NCBI RefSeq assembly: GCF_000149955.1
Contig: NC_030990.1
Span: 868,001-932,000, forward strand
Direction of reading: 5' to 3'
Source: Fusarium oxysporum f. sp. lycopersici 4287
Lineage: Eukaryota; Ascomycota; Sordariomycetes; Hypocreales; Nectriaceae
DNA: 64,000 nucleotides
Under the pieces are notes generated by a model that was not told the DNA's origin, searched no databases, and saw nothing but the letters and a program-made list of their open reading frames with translations. Positions 1 through 11,105 of this stretch are shown here, piece by piece. The position numbers and the translations under genes are program-made. Numbering within the stretch: the first letter of the stretch is position 1; every line of letters begins with the position of its first letter.

Positions 1-1708
1 CATCGAAGCTATCAACAGTCGATATCTCATCTCTCTTCTGGATGAGGGTTTGATTGATGGATATCTGCATTCTCCGCCTTCACCAAACACTGAATCCTAT
101 GGAAGAAAGCTTGGTCAAGAATTCCGGAATTCACCACTAACACCGCCTGCATCTGGACGCACCAGCATTGGAGACATGGGAGGACAAGTTCTTTATGAGA
201 TGCACTTCCCACCTCCGCAGAATATGAAGAGCATCGATCAGCTCCGTCATCAGCTCACAACGCGCAACTTCTTTGCCCTGCTTCTCAACGCCTCAATGGT
301 GGGCTTGTCGCTACACGAAGCCCTATCTGACCTTCACGTTAGACTGGATAGCTACATGCCCCCGAATAACGACAACGTCGGCCAATTGGTGCGGTATCTC
401 TATAACCGAGATCTCGACGATGTACGAAACAATCCTGCCTTGGCGGTGTCACTCCTCATCTGGTCAGAAGAGCCGGATGTGCGGTGGGAGGAAGGATGGA
501 GGGAGTGCTTCACGCATTGCGTGGGCATGTTTGATCTCGTGCAGAAGTACAAGGACTTCAAACAGATAAACACAAACACGAGAAAGCTTATGGAGATGGC
601 GAGTCACGAGATGCAGTATCGTGTTCAGGCTGCAGAGGAAAGGTTGGCTGGCTTTAGGTACCAAGACATCTGGGCCTTCACTCCCAAGACGGGATCGGAG
701 ATGAGGGCGATTGAGAGGTTGAAGGACATGTTGTTACAGCATTTTGAACAGGAATATGGATCATGGCCACCATCACAGTCTGATAGTCGATCCGGACGAT
801 CAGTCGGTGCCTCAAGACCCGAAACCTGGTTGACTCGGACGTTGGCTATGAAGCTCCAAAGAGACTTTGGGGAGCTGTATGATTGCATGGTCGACAGAGA
901 TATCGTTTGGGGTTCGTTGGAGATCCAGTTTGGAAGCAGGTTGATGATGGTGTCAAAGAGCAAGAGGAGGGCCATTGATGCAGACACGAGGGAGATGCAA
1001 TTGACGGATATGCTTATTGACTTTGACAACAAACATCGGTTCCCTCATATTCCTCATCCGTTTCCTCTACTGCCAGAATCGACCTCAGCTGCTGGCTCGT
1101 TCCGAAGAGGCATCGCAAAGACTCGAGGCGACCAAATGAGCGCGCTGGAGGAAAGGATACGACTTGCTTATACTGAGAATACCGGCTTCGATGAACCGGA
1201 GATCAAACTCTCCGACGCATTTGAGCGCTTTGAGAAGACCGATGACATTGGAGACATGGATCCAGCTACTGCGAGACGTAGTCGCTGGATTCTTATATAC
1301 GGAATCCTTCAGTCACTAGCCTCTGTGTCTGTTGACGATGAGAAGGTCCAGTACAACGACAAGGTTGATTATCACTTGTGTCCAATATTAGAGGGAGCAA
1401 AGATACCGCCATGGAAACGAGGAACGAGCGAAGGCATTGGTCAAGGAGCGCATGAGAGATCGTATTGCTGGGTTGCAGAGGCAGAACGAGTTATTGAGAG
1501 CGACGAGTATGGAGACGATGTTGATATGAGTCTGATCAATGATTTCCCGATTCAGCTAAACTCGCCCGGCGCCGCGGAGGACCGAAACACGGCGTCAGGT
1601 GGGTCTCTCGGCACGGGCTTCATCAGCCCAAGAGTTCGAGAGAGGATGCGGAGGAACCGAGAGAATGAAAGTCCTGTAACGACGGACTATGGATACACGT
1701 ACACTTAA
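1..1708 (+). CDS. Large conserved fungal protein, 5' truncated by window edge
   Basis: The reading frame is already open at base 2 and runs to TAA at 1706-1708, so only the C-terminal 568 or so residues are here and the true start lies upstream. The part visible is soluble, with no membrane segment. It has a Ser/Pro-rich N-terminal stretch (SPPSPNTESYG), a helical core rich in charged residues (around EEGWRECFTHC and MLIDFDNKHRFPHIPHPF), a conserved-looking WILIYGILQSLASVSV segment, and an Arg-rich tail ending in GYTYT. The segment order resembles a family of long fungal proteins of unknown function that I believe Pfam lists as DUF8004; that name is from memory. No catalytic motif is visible and I assign no function. 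Confidence 0.8.
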   Translation, partial: IEAINSRYLISLLDEGLIDGYLHSPPSPNTESYGRKLGQEFRNSPLTPPASGRTSIGDMGGQVLYEMHFPPPQNMKSIDQLRHQLTTRNFFALLLNASMVGLSLHEALSDLHVRLDSYMPPNNDNVGQLVRYLYNRDLDDVRNNPALAVSLLIWSEEPDVRWEEGWRECFTHCVGMFDLVQKYKDFKQINTNTRKLMEMASHEMQYRVQAAEERLAGFRYQDIWAFTPKTGSEMRAIERLKDMLLQHFEQEYGSWPPSQSDSRSGRSVGASRPETWLTRTLAMKLQRDFGELYDCMVDRDIVWGSLEIQFGSRLMMVSKSKRRAIDADTREMQLTDMLIDFDNKHRFPHIPHPFPLLPESTSAAGSFRRGIAKTRGDQMSALEERIRLAYTENTGFDEPEIKLSDAFERFEKTDDIGDMDPATARRSRWILIYGILQSLASVSVDDEKVQYNDKVDYHLCPILEGAKIPPWKRGTSEGIGQGAHERSYCWVAEAERVIESDEYGDDVDMSLINDFPIQLNSPGAAEDRNTASGGSLGTGFISPRVRERMRRNRENESPVTTDYGYTYT

Positions 1709-3151
1709 TTAATACCTTTTAATGAACAAAGACGATTTACGAGAAATTGGGCCCCGCGGAACTAAGGTCAGATCGTACCTGTTGATCACGATCCCCAGCC
1801 ACTGATTTAAAACATGGGCGAGTACCCGTTGTTTCAATGCTGATCTATGCGGATCTGCCGAAATAAGAGGACATGAATCAATCGCCAATTCGCATATCAG
1901 TTGATCTCTGAAACGTATGTACAGGAAACGTGCGGGACGGCCCAGGGCGCCATGCATAAGGCGTGATGCATGCTGTAACTCAGATTGTCCTTGTGTTCCT
2001 TCCTGAATTAAGCGACGATGGCGATGGAGATGCATGATTTTACCAGCCACCGAATCTGCGACAGTTGAAGAATAATGCCACAGATGTTAGCTAGGGTTTT
2101 TCGTAATTGGTCGGCTGGTTGTTCTCGTTTTGGTTGTAACTCTCTTGTTGGTTGATACCCAGCCAACCTGTTTTCTGTATTTATTACCATTTTGGGCGTG
2201 TATGAGCTTACCAGCCTCTCCAATTCTGATGACGTCGCAACACGAAAAGGGTCTCGACCTGTTTCCCTTGCTGGTTATTCTCTTGGCTAAATTGATAGAG
2301 AGTGTCCTATCCTGATTTGCAATACAATTGATCTGGATCAGATTTCTATTGCTCGCTTGATTGCTTGAGTGCTTGCATTGCTAGTGCAAGTCGACGTCAT
2401 GCTCCAATTTCGGCATGACCGGTAGAATCGAAGCTGAACAGCCGCAAGTCTAGGTGAACGGACGACAACTAACGGAGATGATCAATCCTTGCCGAGAGCC
2501 TAAACAGCGCATAAACCTTTCATCTCCATTTTCAGGCTCGAGATGCTTCAGTAACCCAAACACACCGAAAAACTCGTGAACCCGACGGCCCTAGAAGAAA
2601 CCAGCTCCAGATCGCTAAACTTACAAGGGTCTAGAGCTAAAAGGTCCCCTACCCTCTAACGGCCCAACCACTAACATCCTGCACCTACAGGGGTGGCCTT
2701 TACAAGGGTTATCCCACCTTTTCTGCTTTCTCTGGGCGTGGTCCTGCGCCATCTATTTCTCAAGCACCAACCACCTTGAATCGTGGGTTTTTGGCAAGAC
2801 CAAGGATGGGAACACGTTTGGATGAATGCTGTTGCTTTGCTTGCCTTTGCATTCGTGGTAGCTACAAAATAGAGCTTTCTTCCCACACACCCTCCCTCCC
2901 TCCATTCTTTCTCTCATTCCTCCATCTATCACCAACTTGACTTGACTTGACTCAGTCTGATAGCGTTACTTGTATCGACCCGTCTATTGCTTGAATTATT
3001 GTCTCACTTACTCAAGCATCGTATAAGTCCCCCGCGCACGTCATTTCTCTCAGCTCCCCGCTCCTTGAGCGCATTACATCCATCTTATCATCTGCGACTG
3101 TCGTGCGATATTATCAAGATAGAGCTGCATAAGTTGCTAAAGACCGCCAAG
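1709..3151. other. Intergenic: terminator side and MARVEL-gene promoter
   Basis: This 1.4 kb has no convincing gene. Just upstream of the next gene is a pyrimidine-rich tract (about 2880-2935, CCCTCCCTCC type), typical of fungal core promoters. It is followed by a short TTGAC tandem repeat at about 2937-2953. The small ORFs here show no protein-like composition. Confidence 0.5.
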
Positions 3152-3823
3152 ATGTTTTTCGCAATGTTCTTTGTCTTCTTTCGGATCCTTCAGATCCTCA
3201 CTCTGGTAGGCAACAGGAATGCAAATACTCCAGGTCGCAGGCTAACTAACAATTAATAGATCCCCTGCATGGGTATGCTTGCCTGGTTCGTCAATGGATT
3301 CGTCAAGCAAAACGCCTTGACTCCTGATTCAATCCTCATCCTCTTCATTGTCTCGGTTCTCGCGCTTGCTTGGGCAATCTTCACCCTCTTCAGCTATCAC
3401 CGCTCGTCGACAAACGCCCACTTTGTCGCATTCGTTGATGCCCTCTTCTTCGGTGCCTTCATAGCCGCCGTTTACTACCTCCGCTACGTAAGCAGCACCG
3501 ACTGTGTTAGCATTCAACGTGGCGACGACTGGGATCTCTCCGTTGGCGATGTCAGGGTCATTGGCCCCAGCTATGACCTCGTCAACAACAAGCCCTGCTC
3601 CATGCTCAAGGCCTGCTGGGCATTTGGCATCATGAACGTCATCTTCTTTGCCATCACCTCTGTTGTCGCTTTCATGCACGGCGGACACATGAGCGCCTAT
3701 GACCGCAGCCACTCTTCTCGCCGTTCCTACCATTCCAGCCGTCACAGCCACCGAAGCCGCTCCCGCTCTGGCTCTCGCTACAGCAGCCGCAGCCGTCCTC
3801 ACTCTCGACGTGTCTACGTTTAG
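3152..3823 (+). CDS. MARVEL-like four-helix membrane protein
   Basis: Two exons, 3152-3205 and 3260-3823, are joined across a 54-nt intron (GTAGGC donor, GCTAAC branch point, TTAATAG acceptor) to give a 205-residue protein. The start is the ATG inside MFFAMFFVFF; using it restores the first membrane helix. Four hydrophobic helices are visible: residues about 1-30, 42-64 (ILILFIVSVLALAWAIF), 71-93 (FVAFVDALFFGAFIAAVYYL) and 127-148 (FGIMNVIFFAITSVVAF). A short Cys-containing loop (SSTDCVSI, KPCSM) sits between helices 3 and 4. This is the layout of fungal MARVEL-domain proteins, which sit in the plasma membrane or vesicles. The C-terminal 50 residues are an Arg/Ser/His-rich cytosolic tail (SRRSYHSSRHSHRSRSRS) that could be phosphorylated or bind acidic lipids. 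The family is inferred from topology, not from a diagnostic motif. Confidence 0.8.
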
Positions 3824-4537
3824 GAACCTTATCCTGCTACTGCGCTTCGTAGGAAGCACAGACCTAAAAAAAAAACTAGTAATCCGGGGGACACCGCCGG
3901 TTTGCTTTTCTCGGCAATGCATCCATACTCCACTGCAACGTATGCCCAAGTACCACAATACCTTAGCCCAATGACCCGCGAGATCGCAGCCTCGCCAGCT
4001 TTTCCGTTTGTCCTATGGCACTAGATGGGCGCTCGAGTAACAACACATCGTGCTCCGCGCCAGGGATCCAATCCTTTTTCGCCCCATGAAAGACTGCGCA
4101 TGGGGAATATTATGGGAAATGGTCAAGAGACCCTGTTACGATCGCCGCAAGGAAAGCGGCCTCATGCATTATGACTTCTCCTAGAACATATTTCTTATTT
4201 TTTTTTTGGAAGGAATCGTATGGACTGACGACGACCAACATGATACAATGTTGATGACGTTTCTTTGTCTCCCATGCTTCGGGTGTGGATAATGAAGCTC
4301 AGGTAAGGGAAGGGCTAGGATTAGATACGGATATGCCGCAGCATAGGCCCTGGAGGCTGCTTCGGTCGATGATTCTATTGTATATAATATGACTTCACTG
4401 TTACATGAGCGACGAAAAGAACAACAGGCTTACTACCTCAGAATATATCTTTGAACCATGAATATTCGCCTTTTACTTTTGTCTACATCCCAACGCCTTG
4501 TTATGCTAAATGGTATCACTTTTCATGTAACCTTCCC
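3824..4537. other. Intergenic between convergent genes
   Basis: The MARVEL-like gene and DPH2 end toward each other here. The stretch holds 3' UTR-type sequence with short A and T homopolymers (for example near 3867 and 4198-4207) and no recognisable gene. Confidence 0.5.
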
Positions 4538-6148
4538 TCAATGTTTGTCCGATTCTCCCACTTGATATCCTCGAGCCACACCACTTCGACCCTCCTCGAC
4601 TAATGTGCTAGCTTCATTGTCGAAATCGGTGCCCAATCCTTGCCATGTGCGACCAGAGCGAAGGAACTCGGCTCCAGGACTCGCGACACCGTTGATGCTG
4701 GCCAATTCTCCAACGCTGCGCTTGATAAGAGCATCATTCTGCTTGAGTGCACAGGCGGGACTGTCGCCAATAGCCTCGGTGGCGATGGCGGCAGAGGGGC
4801 TGTTGCGAACTGGAAGTCTCATAGGTCGACTTGATGAGATGAGCTTGCCGGTGCGCATGTCAAACTCGGGAGGAGCAGATTCTTCCCCTTCAACGCCCCC
4901 AGCGACATCGTCAAACTGATCCTCTTCTGGCACGGCAGTATCCCTGGACTCGTTGACCGCATCTTGAGGTCTGTCGCTAAGTCCAAGCTTCTCGATACCG
5001 CCCCACCACTCGCCGCCCCAGACCCGTTCATCCTCGCTCATGAGTGCCACCTCAAGCTCAAACGGTGTGATAACTGGTCTCCAGTATCCAGCATCATCTT
5101 CGACCAAGCCGCTCTCCCAGCATCCGACCACAACCCAACCCTCAATCTCAGCAAAGTTTGCCAGCTTCGCGGGGTTGAGCTTTCCGACGACAATGGTGTA
5201 ACTCTTCTTGTCAGCCCGAGCGATCTTGTCGCGCAGAGTATTGATTGAGCTGAGGTAGTTTGCGACTGAAAGTGTATTCACAAGGATACCGATCACACCG
5301 GCGGAAGCGAGCGACAGCACCTTCGCAAATCGACGTCGAAGGAGACCTGCTGTGCGGATAGTGGGGTTCTCGAGCGTTGAGGATGGTGTCGCAAGGACGT
5401 GTAAGGAGGCAAATCGTGAGTATAGAGCGAGAAGAAGCGCGGAGGGCGGGTCGGAGATGTGGATGATCGAGTAAGCCTTCCAATGTTCGTCGCCATGAGT
5501 TTCGTCGGAGAGGATCTTGCGGTTGGGTATCAAGGCGGCAGGGTCGCGTGTTACTGCTGTGGAAACAACGTCGGTATAGCCTTCATCTCTAAGAAGGGAA
5601 ACCACTTTGTCGACGTGATTTTGATACGTCAGATCGGCCATTATGACCAACTTGACAGTCTTGTCGCTGAACTCCTTCTTGATTTCCTCCAATGTCACCT
5701 TGTAATCGAGATCATGCGTGGTGTAAACGTATATCGCAGGAAGATGACTCGTGGGACTAAGACACGTTCGACCATAATGAACTACCACATCTGCTGAAAC
5801 ATGCTCGGCAGCTATTTCATCCACGCAGCAGGCGCTGTAACTGCTGTCCGCAAGAACGTATATCCTCCTCTCAGCCTTGCCCTCTTCCTGGGCATCATGG
5901 GCGCTAAGTTCTTTCGACAAAGCCTCTACAACACGAGGAGCGTCTATCAGCATAAAATCTGGAAACTGTAAGCCGATGCGCCTCCATCCTCCAGCGCGGA
6001 TCTCATCGGCTGTGCGGACAACCTCGTACGTTTCGCGGAGGGCATCGTCGGAGAGTGTGGATGTTGGGATGGAGTCAGCGGCGGGAACTTCGAGGATGTG
6101 GTCGTCGGGAGTTGAGAGGACGGGAGGGGCTGCGAGATGGGATGCCAT
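4538..6148 (-). CDS. DPH2: Diphthamide biosynthesis protein 2
   Basis: This intronless gene encodes 536 residues. I start at the ATG giving MASHLAAPPV rather than the in-frame ATG 35 codons upstream, because the extension (MTPAPLHHQK...) is low-complexity and the shorter start matches the family's N-terminus. The Dph1/Dph2 fold is clear: RRIGLQFPDFML, then VLADSSYSACCVDE, VVHYGRTCLS, and late VVGCWESGL. Cys107, Cys108, Cys129 and Cys343 fall almost where yeast Dph2 has its conserved cysteines, which hold an iron-sulfur cluster. With Dph1 it supports transfer of the 3-amino-3-carboxypropyl group from SAM to a histidine of elongation factor 2, the first step of diphthamide synthesis in the cytosol. 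The final ~120 residues are an acidic, Ser-rich tail (EEDQFDDVAGG) that ends in the family's RTWQGL motif. The reading frame is complete, with no break. Confidence 0.95.
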   Translation of the reverse strand: MASHLAAPPVLSTPDDHILEVPAADSIPTSTLSDDALRETYEVVRTADEIRAGGWRRIGLQFPDFMLIDAPRVVEALSKELSAHDAQEEGKAERRIYVLADSSYSACCVDEIAAEHVSADVVVHYGRTCLSPTSHLPAIYVYTTHDLDYKVTLEEIKKEFSDKTVKLVIMADLTYQNHVDKVVSLLRDEGYTDVVSTAVTRDPAALIPNRKILSDETHGDEHWKAYSIIHISDPPSALLLALYSRFASLHVLATPSSTLENPTIRTAGLLRRRFAKVLSLASAGVIGILVNTLSVANYLSSINTLRDKIARADKKSYTIVVGKLNPAKLANFAEIEGWVVVGCWESGLVEDDAGYWRPVITPFELEVALMSEDERVWGGEWWGGIEKLGLSDRPQDAVNESRDTAVPEEDQFDDVAGGVEGEESAPPEFDMRTGKLISSSRPMRLPVRNSPSAAIATEAIGDSPACALKQNDALIKRSVGELASINGVASPGAEFLRSGRTWQGLGTDFDNEASTLVEEGRSGVARGYQVGESDKH

Positions 6149-7269
6149 CGTGGCAGAAGGATCAGGGTATGAAATGGATGTGAAGTTTTTTGAAGGTTGG
6201 TGATGATAATATTTTGGTGGGGTTTTTTGGTGATGGAGGGGAGCGGGTGTCAATGCGGGGTCATGGTGTGGATTTTAGCATTCTGGTACCAAACCATTTG
6301 GGGATCTCGTCAATAGGAGCAACTAAGTAATCCGTAAATCGACGTCAATTATTTTGGTATTAATGAAATGCTGTAAAATGCGCACTTTTACAAAGCCTTT
6401 GATATCGGCAGTCTGATAGTGCATATCTCCCGTTTTGGCTGACTGGCTTCGTTCGAAGTAATCTGATTGGCTCCACGACATCCAAATCACGAACGAATCA
6501 AGTAACCCGTCAATGTAATAACCGCTACTCGTCAGCTGGGGAATGAAGAATTCGTAAATATACGAAATGCCTACTTGGTCGAAGCTAATAAATCCCAGCA
6601 TTATTTATATCAAAGATATCGCTCAACGCCCCCTTGAACCCGATAGCAAAGTGGCCCTCTTGACCTTTTGGTGTGTATCCTCGGCGTCTGCTTGCTCACG
6701 AATTCATGGAGGGGCAAATCACATCCCCTGGTGAGCAAGTAAATAATGTGCCTAGTACACAAGGTGACTCTGACTATGATGCATTGATATACTGATTCTT
6801 CAAGGCAAGATCCACACTTTATAAGGACCAAGCGCGCATGTGAATAACATACGTAAGTACTAAGCCTCTTGATCACAAACTCCCGATGAAGGTTTCCTAC
6901 CTCGGGCTACTACCGTCCCGGGGCCCGTAAAGAACTGCCGAACAATATAACGGAGAATATATACAGAGAAAACTTTCGATTCTCATATGATTTGAATTTC
7001 CGAGTCCTAAATAACAGAACTGAAGTTACAGTCGTAGACTCGTCTACCCCGGTCATGTCTCAATTAGGAAATCCGTGTACCCAGTTGGGTAATCAGTGTA
7101 TGCATCGTCAGTGAGAAATACCATGAGTTAGTCAACATCCACAGCACGCAGTGAACCACTCCTTTATATGGGAAGTTCGTGTGACTTTGAGTGCGTAAGC
7201 CATGATAGATTTATCTTATATAAGGGCATCTGCCGGCCTTTTCCTCTTTCTTTAACACAAAACATAACC
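6149..7269. promoter_or_regulatory. Divergent promoter region DPH2 / FAD monooxygenase
   Basis: This 1.1 kb separates two divergent starts. A TATA-like TATATAAG sits at 7217-7224, about 50 bp before the monooxygenase ATG, and CATAACCATGG gives that ATG a good context. No such box is visible on the DPH2 side, as is usual for a housekeeping gene. No gene is seen inside. Confidence 0.5.
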
Positions 7270-8472
7270 ATGGAAGACACATCACATCAACATCACTTCC
7301 TCGAAGGCAAAACCATCATCATCGCTGGCGGTGGTGTTTCTGGATCAGCATTCGCTGTTGGACTGCGCAAACTATGGAATCCCCAGTTCAAAAAGCCCAA
7401 GATCATTATCTACGACCGCGACTCGCCGGACGTAAGCGCTCAACGTGAAGGCTACACATTATCTCTTACCGGATATGACACTTCGGGAGGTCTCATTGCC
7501 CTGAAGAAACTCGGTCTTATCGAACAAATTGTAGACAATGCCGTGTCTGGACTCAATGGAGAGGGTGCTTTCAAGATATGGGGACCCAATTGGCATGAAC
7601 ACGCAAGCTTCCGCCACGAGCCAATTGAAGAGCTGCCATCTTCCAGCGTTAGGATAGCACGCAAGGATCTTCGGAAGGTCCTCCACGATAGCCTCCGACC
7701 GGAAGACTCGGTCCAGTGGAACTCACGCTGCATCTCAGCGAGGAAAACGGACCAAGGACGAGTGCGAGTTCAAGTCGCAAGTGGACATCCCGGCGATGAG
7801 ACGATCACCGAGGAGGATTGTGACCTGCTTATTGCCGCTGATGGAGCGAATAGCAAACTCCGAGGATACCTTCGGCCAAACGACAACCTCGAATTTGCCG
7901 GTGCAATTCTCCGAGGTGGCATTGCTCGATTCGATGGCCCTCCTCCAGCGCCCATTGACAAAGACTGGGGCTTCATGATTTCGGGAACCGGCGTGTCATG
8001 CTTCTTTTCTCCAGTCGACAAGAACAGCATTGTATGGGGCGTTGGCCATCTCGAGAACGAAGAGGTCCCCAGGTTAGATCTCAAGAACGACAAAATGGTA
8101 CAAGAAGTGATCGACCGCAGTCTCGATCTTGGGGACAGGTTCCAGGATCCTTTCAGAGACATTGTTGAAAGGACAGATACGAAGACCGTGTTTGCTATCA
8201 ACGCAAAGGACAAGAAGGCTTTCACACATGACGATATTGACCGGATGGGCGTTATTTTCATTGGCGATGCTAACCATGCCGTGACACCTTTTGCTGGCTG
8301 TGGAGCGAACCTGGCGTTATGTGATGCGTGGAATCTGGCAGAGGCTTTATGTGTAAGCAGTTCTTTAGGGGAGGGCATATCAGCGTATGATGGACAGTCA
8401 GAACCACGGGCGAGAGGGGTCCTCGAGCGAGCGCGTGAGAAGTTAAAGTCAGGACATAAGGGGAGATTATAG
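7270..8472 (+). CDS. FAD-dependent monooxygenase (salicylate hydroxylase-like)
   Basis: A single exon of 400 residues; the start is the ATG in CATAACCATGG, not the in-frame ATG 34 codons upstream. An N-terminal Rossmann motif (IIIAGGGVSGSA, residues 16-27) binds the ADP part of FAD. A central DLLIAADGANSKLR is the DG motif contacting FAD and NAD(P)H. GVIFIGDANHAVTPFAGCG (about residue 326 on) is the GD motif that closes the FAD site. The order and spacing are those of class A flavoprotein monooxygenases (PHBH/salicylate hydroxylase fold), which hydroxylate aromatic or polyketide substrates. Length fits the family. The substrate cannot be read from sequence. No biosynthetic partner genes lie alongside, so a secondary-metabolism role is unsupported. 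The last 40 residues (EPRARGVLERAREKLKSGHKGRL) look like the usual C-terminal helix. Confidence 0.88.
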   Translation: MEDTSHQHHFLEGKTIIIAGGGVSGSAFAVGLRKLWNPQFKKPKIIIYDRDSPDVSAQREGYTLSLTGYDTSGGLIALKKLGLIEQIVDNAVSGLNGEGAFKIWGPNWHEHASFRHEPIEELPSSSVRIARKDLRKVLHDSLRPEDSVQWNSRCISARKTDQGRVRVQVASGHPGDETITEEDCDLLIAADGANSKLRGYLRPNDNLEFAGAILRGGIARFDGPPPAPIDKDWGFMISGTGVSCFFSPVDKNSIVWGVGHLENEEVPRLDLKNDKMVQEVIDRSLDLGDRFQDPFRDIVERTDTKTVFAINAKDKKAFTHDDIDRMGVIFIGDANHAVTPFAGCGANLALCDAWNLAEALCVSSSLGEGISAYDGQSEPRARGVLERAREKLKSGHKGRL

Positions 8473-10538
8473 TTTTAATAAGATAATTCAGCTTGATAAG
8501 ATATAAAAAAAAGCCTTTACCTTGATTATAATAAAAGTATTAGCATTTATAAGGTTCGCTGTCAGGGAATTTAGTAGAGGAGTAGATCTCAAGATTAAAG
8601 CCTTGAGTCTTAAACTGAGATTAGTGTAATAAGGCTATAGATCTTGAGCAACAGATAAGGCCGGGCAAAATACAAAATCTAGGTGACATAGATAAGGTAA
8701 GTAGCTCAATACAATTGGCCACGGTGAAATGTGAAAGCCCCCCCCAAGTCCCCTCGATTGCCCAAGTACCGCGCATAAGGCCAGGTTGCGTTGAGACACC
8801 TCTGAATAAAACTGCAGTCACGTTCCTTGTCCGGGTGTCCGTCCTTTCTTGTCGAGGAGTGGCCTACCTTACCCAATTACCTGCGTACGTAAACAGCCGT
8901 TGTATACTGCAGTTTGTTAGCAAGCCTCTTGTAATTTGTGCTATTGTTCTGCTTCTGGGTTGATTGAATAGCAAATAAGTGGTGTAGGTACCAGGACACA
9001 TGTTCTTCATGTCTCCCAACATGATATGCCCTTTGTAGATCTGCAGTCCTCTTGCAAAGCGGGAAAGCTGACAGATGTGCAAACAAAGGGAGGAAGATGA
9101 GAGCCCAGGCTATGGCTATGGCTATAGATACCTATACCCACATGAACAGTATCACTATCACTAAGCTCTGCTATAGTCCTAGACGCAGCTTGTACAACTA
9201 ACCAACGGACTTAAGATTCTAGATTAATCTATGATGGTTTATGTATACGAATTTGTGGTCAAGAGTACTTGGGCTAGGTGACGGAGCCTGATTTCTTGTA
9301 CTGTCAGCTTAACGCCTTGGCTTTACCTGCACAAAGAGCCCCATCCCAAAACGTCAAACTTTACTACCTAACTGCATGAGAATCTCCCCTGAATCTGAGG
9401 ACCCTTCCTGCTTTGCCCTCCCTTGAGGCTTAAAAAACTATACATGCGAACTTCAAGACAATACATATCCCGAATACTTCGCGTGAAGAGATATATAATA
9501 GCCACTTCTCCCAAGACTAGGTCTCACGTTTCCATAGCAAACAGGTTGCTATCGGATTGAGTGACTGAAAGGCAAAGGGGGAAAACTACCCATTACAAAG
9601 CTGTTACCCCTGAAGAGCTGAGAAATTGTACTATCCACCGGCTGTGCCAGATCCCCGCATCAACTAACTGAGTGAAGACGTTATGGACCGTCGGGTTGCG
9701 TGTGTCACTGCAGAGGCTGCAGGCTCAGGCACGGAAGGATTTGATGAGAGTCTAGAAGAGGCTACCGAATCAGGATTTCTTTCGTCTCACATGGTGGCAC
9801 TGTAAGGCAGTGTGGGAGAAAACGAATGGGCTGGTCTCCTCGAAACTGCACTGGTGGGGGCGAAACCTTTGCTGACCGTATCACTCAAAACTTGCAGGTT
9901 CTTGGACTGCTCAGGGGTTATTGTTCTCACCATCACGATACTGTTGGAGGTCTCAGGCAAGCTGTAGTCAACAGTAGCATGGAGTACCTATGGACGGCAA
10001 CTCTGACACCCAGGTGCAACTTGCCCTCCAAGACATCTGGGGCTACACTGTTTTGGCTCTGATAGCCATCTTTGTTCCGCCCGGCGATTGAACAGCCTTT
10101 TTGATTGCTACCCTTGCCTGGAAAATCGGTTCGGGCCGTACCTAGTGTGGATTGGCGAGCGAGGTATGCTCCGGCACCCGTACGAGAAATGGCTGGTGTC
10201 AGCCCTGACAAGGCTTATTTGGGCTTCATGACCAACGCCGGTTATGGGTACAAAACCGGTGTCCCCTTGTTCCAAGATATGGAGACTTTGTATAGGTCTA
10301 TCTTGTAAACGAAAGTTTCAACTCGCTCCCCGCCATCAAGCGTCACCGACATCGTGATGTGAAAGGGGCAAGGTTGGAGAATAGAGAACTATACTACGAT
10401 AATAGGAAGAGCTCGAGTAAGTACACTGGTCACATTCGTGACACTCCCTACTTATGCTCTAGAAATACCTACATTTTCAATTTAAAATACAAACTCCATT
10501 TCTTCCCCACCAAGGCTAATATCAACGCGCTCCATCCC
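8473..10538. other. Gene-poor accessory stretch
   Basis: Two kilobases with no recognisable gene on either strand. It holds short repeats such as three GGCTAT units near 9105-9122 and several small ORFs (for example 9826-10062 and 10105-10308) without protein-like composition or splice-supported extension. It may contain decayed sequence, but I cannot identify the parent. Confidence 0.4.
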
Positions 10539-11105
10539 CTATTCCTCCTCGTCTAGCACATCGGCCCACGTAACGCTATCTTCATCCATCTCCAGGACGA
10601 CCTTCCTGTTCTTGTCTGTTTCATAATTATCGTCAGACTTGTCATCAATATTGATCTCATCCTCCTCATCTATTTCCTCGTCACTACTGATATCACTCTG
10701 CTCCGACTCAGATTCGCTATTTCCACGGTGTTTCTTGGCAAAAGTCTGCGAAGCTGGCAAATCTGGACCCTTTTCTTTCAACATCATGGCGTTGTCCATA
10801 CCCAAAATTGACTGGACAACCGATCTCCGCACAGTCTTGTACTGGAGAGCAAAGATGTTACTCCCAGCGCTTTCGCCAGAGAACTCGGCTGTATCTTGGT
10901 GACTTTGCGACCCGGAAACGCCTGAATCAGTGGGTTCAGAGGGGAGCAAGATGCCTGTAGTGCTCGAGACAATCGTGGACATCGGCACTGAAACACCGGC
11001 CGGGGTTGTGACCCCGCGTTCTCTAGAGGGCGTGAAAGTTGCATCCTGCCAGATGAGCACCGCAGTAACCATGAAACCAGCATTACGGCCGCGAGCTAAC
11101 ATCCG
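10539..11105 (-). CDS. C-terminal part of unrecognised protein with acidic tail, cut by gap
   Basis: Reading on the minus strand from the scaffold gap, about 188 residues are open to a stop at 10539. The visible part begins RMLARGRNAGFMVTAVLIW, continues through a Ser/Thr-rich linker and SNIFALQYKTVRRSVV, then an extremely acidic region (SDISSDEEIDEEDEINIDD), and ends VTWADVLDEEE. The N-terminal part is missing behind the Ns. I do not recognise the family. The FALQYKxVR block followed by an acidic end resembles tails of uncharacterised fungal proteins found near incompatibility-type genes, but that is an impression only. The open frame on the far side of the gap (minus, 12106-12155) cannot be shown to belong to this gene. 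Confidence 0.5.
   Translation of the reverse strand, partial: RMLARGRNAGFMVTAVLIWQDATFTPSRERGVTTPAGVSVPMSTIVSSTTGILLPSEPTDSGVSGSQSHQDTAEFSGESAGSNIFALQYKTVRRSVVQSILGMDNAMMLKEKGPDLPASQTFAKKHRGNSESESEQSDISSDEEIDEEDEINIDDKSDDNYETDKNRKVVLEMDEDSVTWADVLDEEE

Noticed and set aside
3329..3958. 209-codon open frame antisense to the MARVEL-like gene
   Set aside because: Ala/Val/Arg-rich mirror of the real gene, with no splice or start context.
9826..10308. Possible decayed gene from small consecutive ORFs
   Set aside because: Neither ORF has recognisable motifs and no intron joins them in phase.
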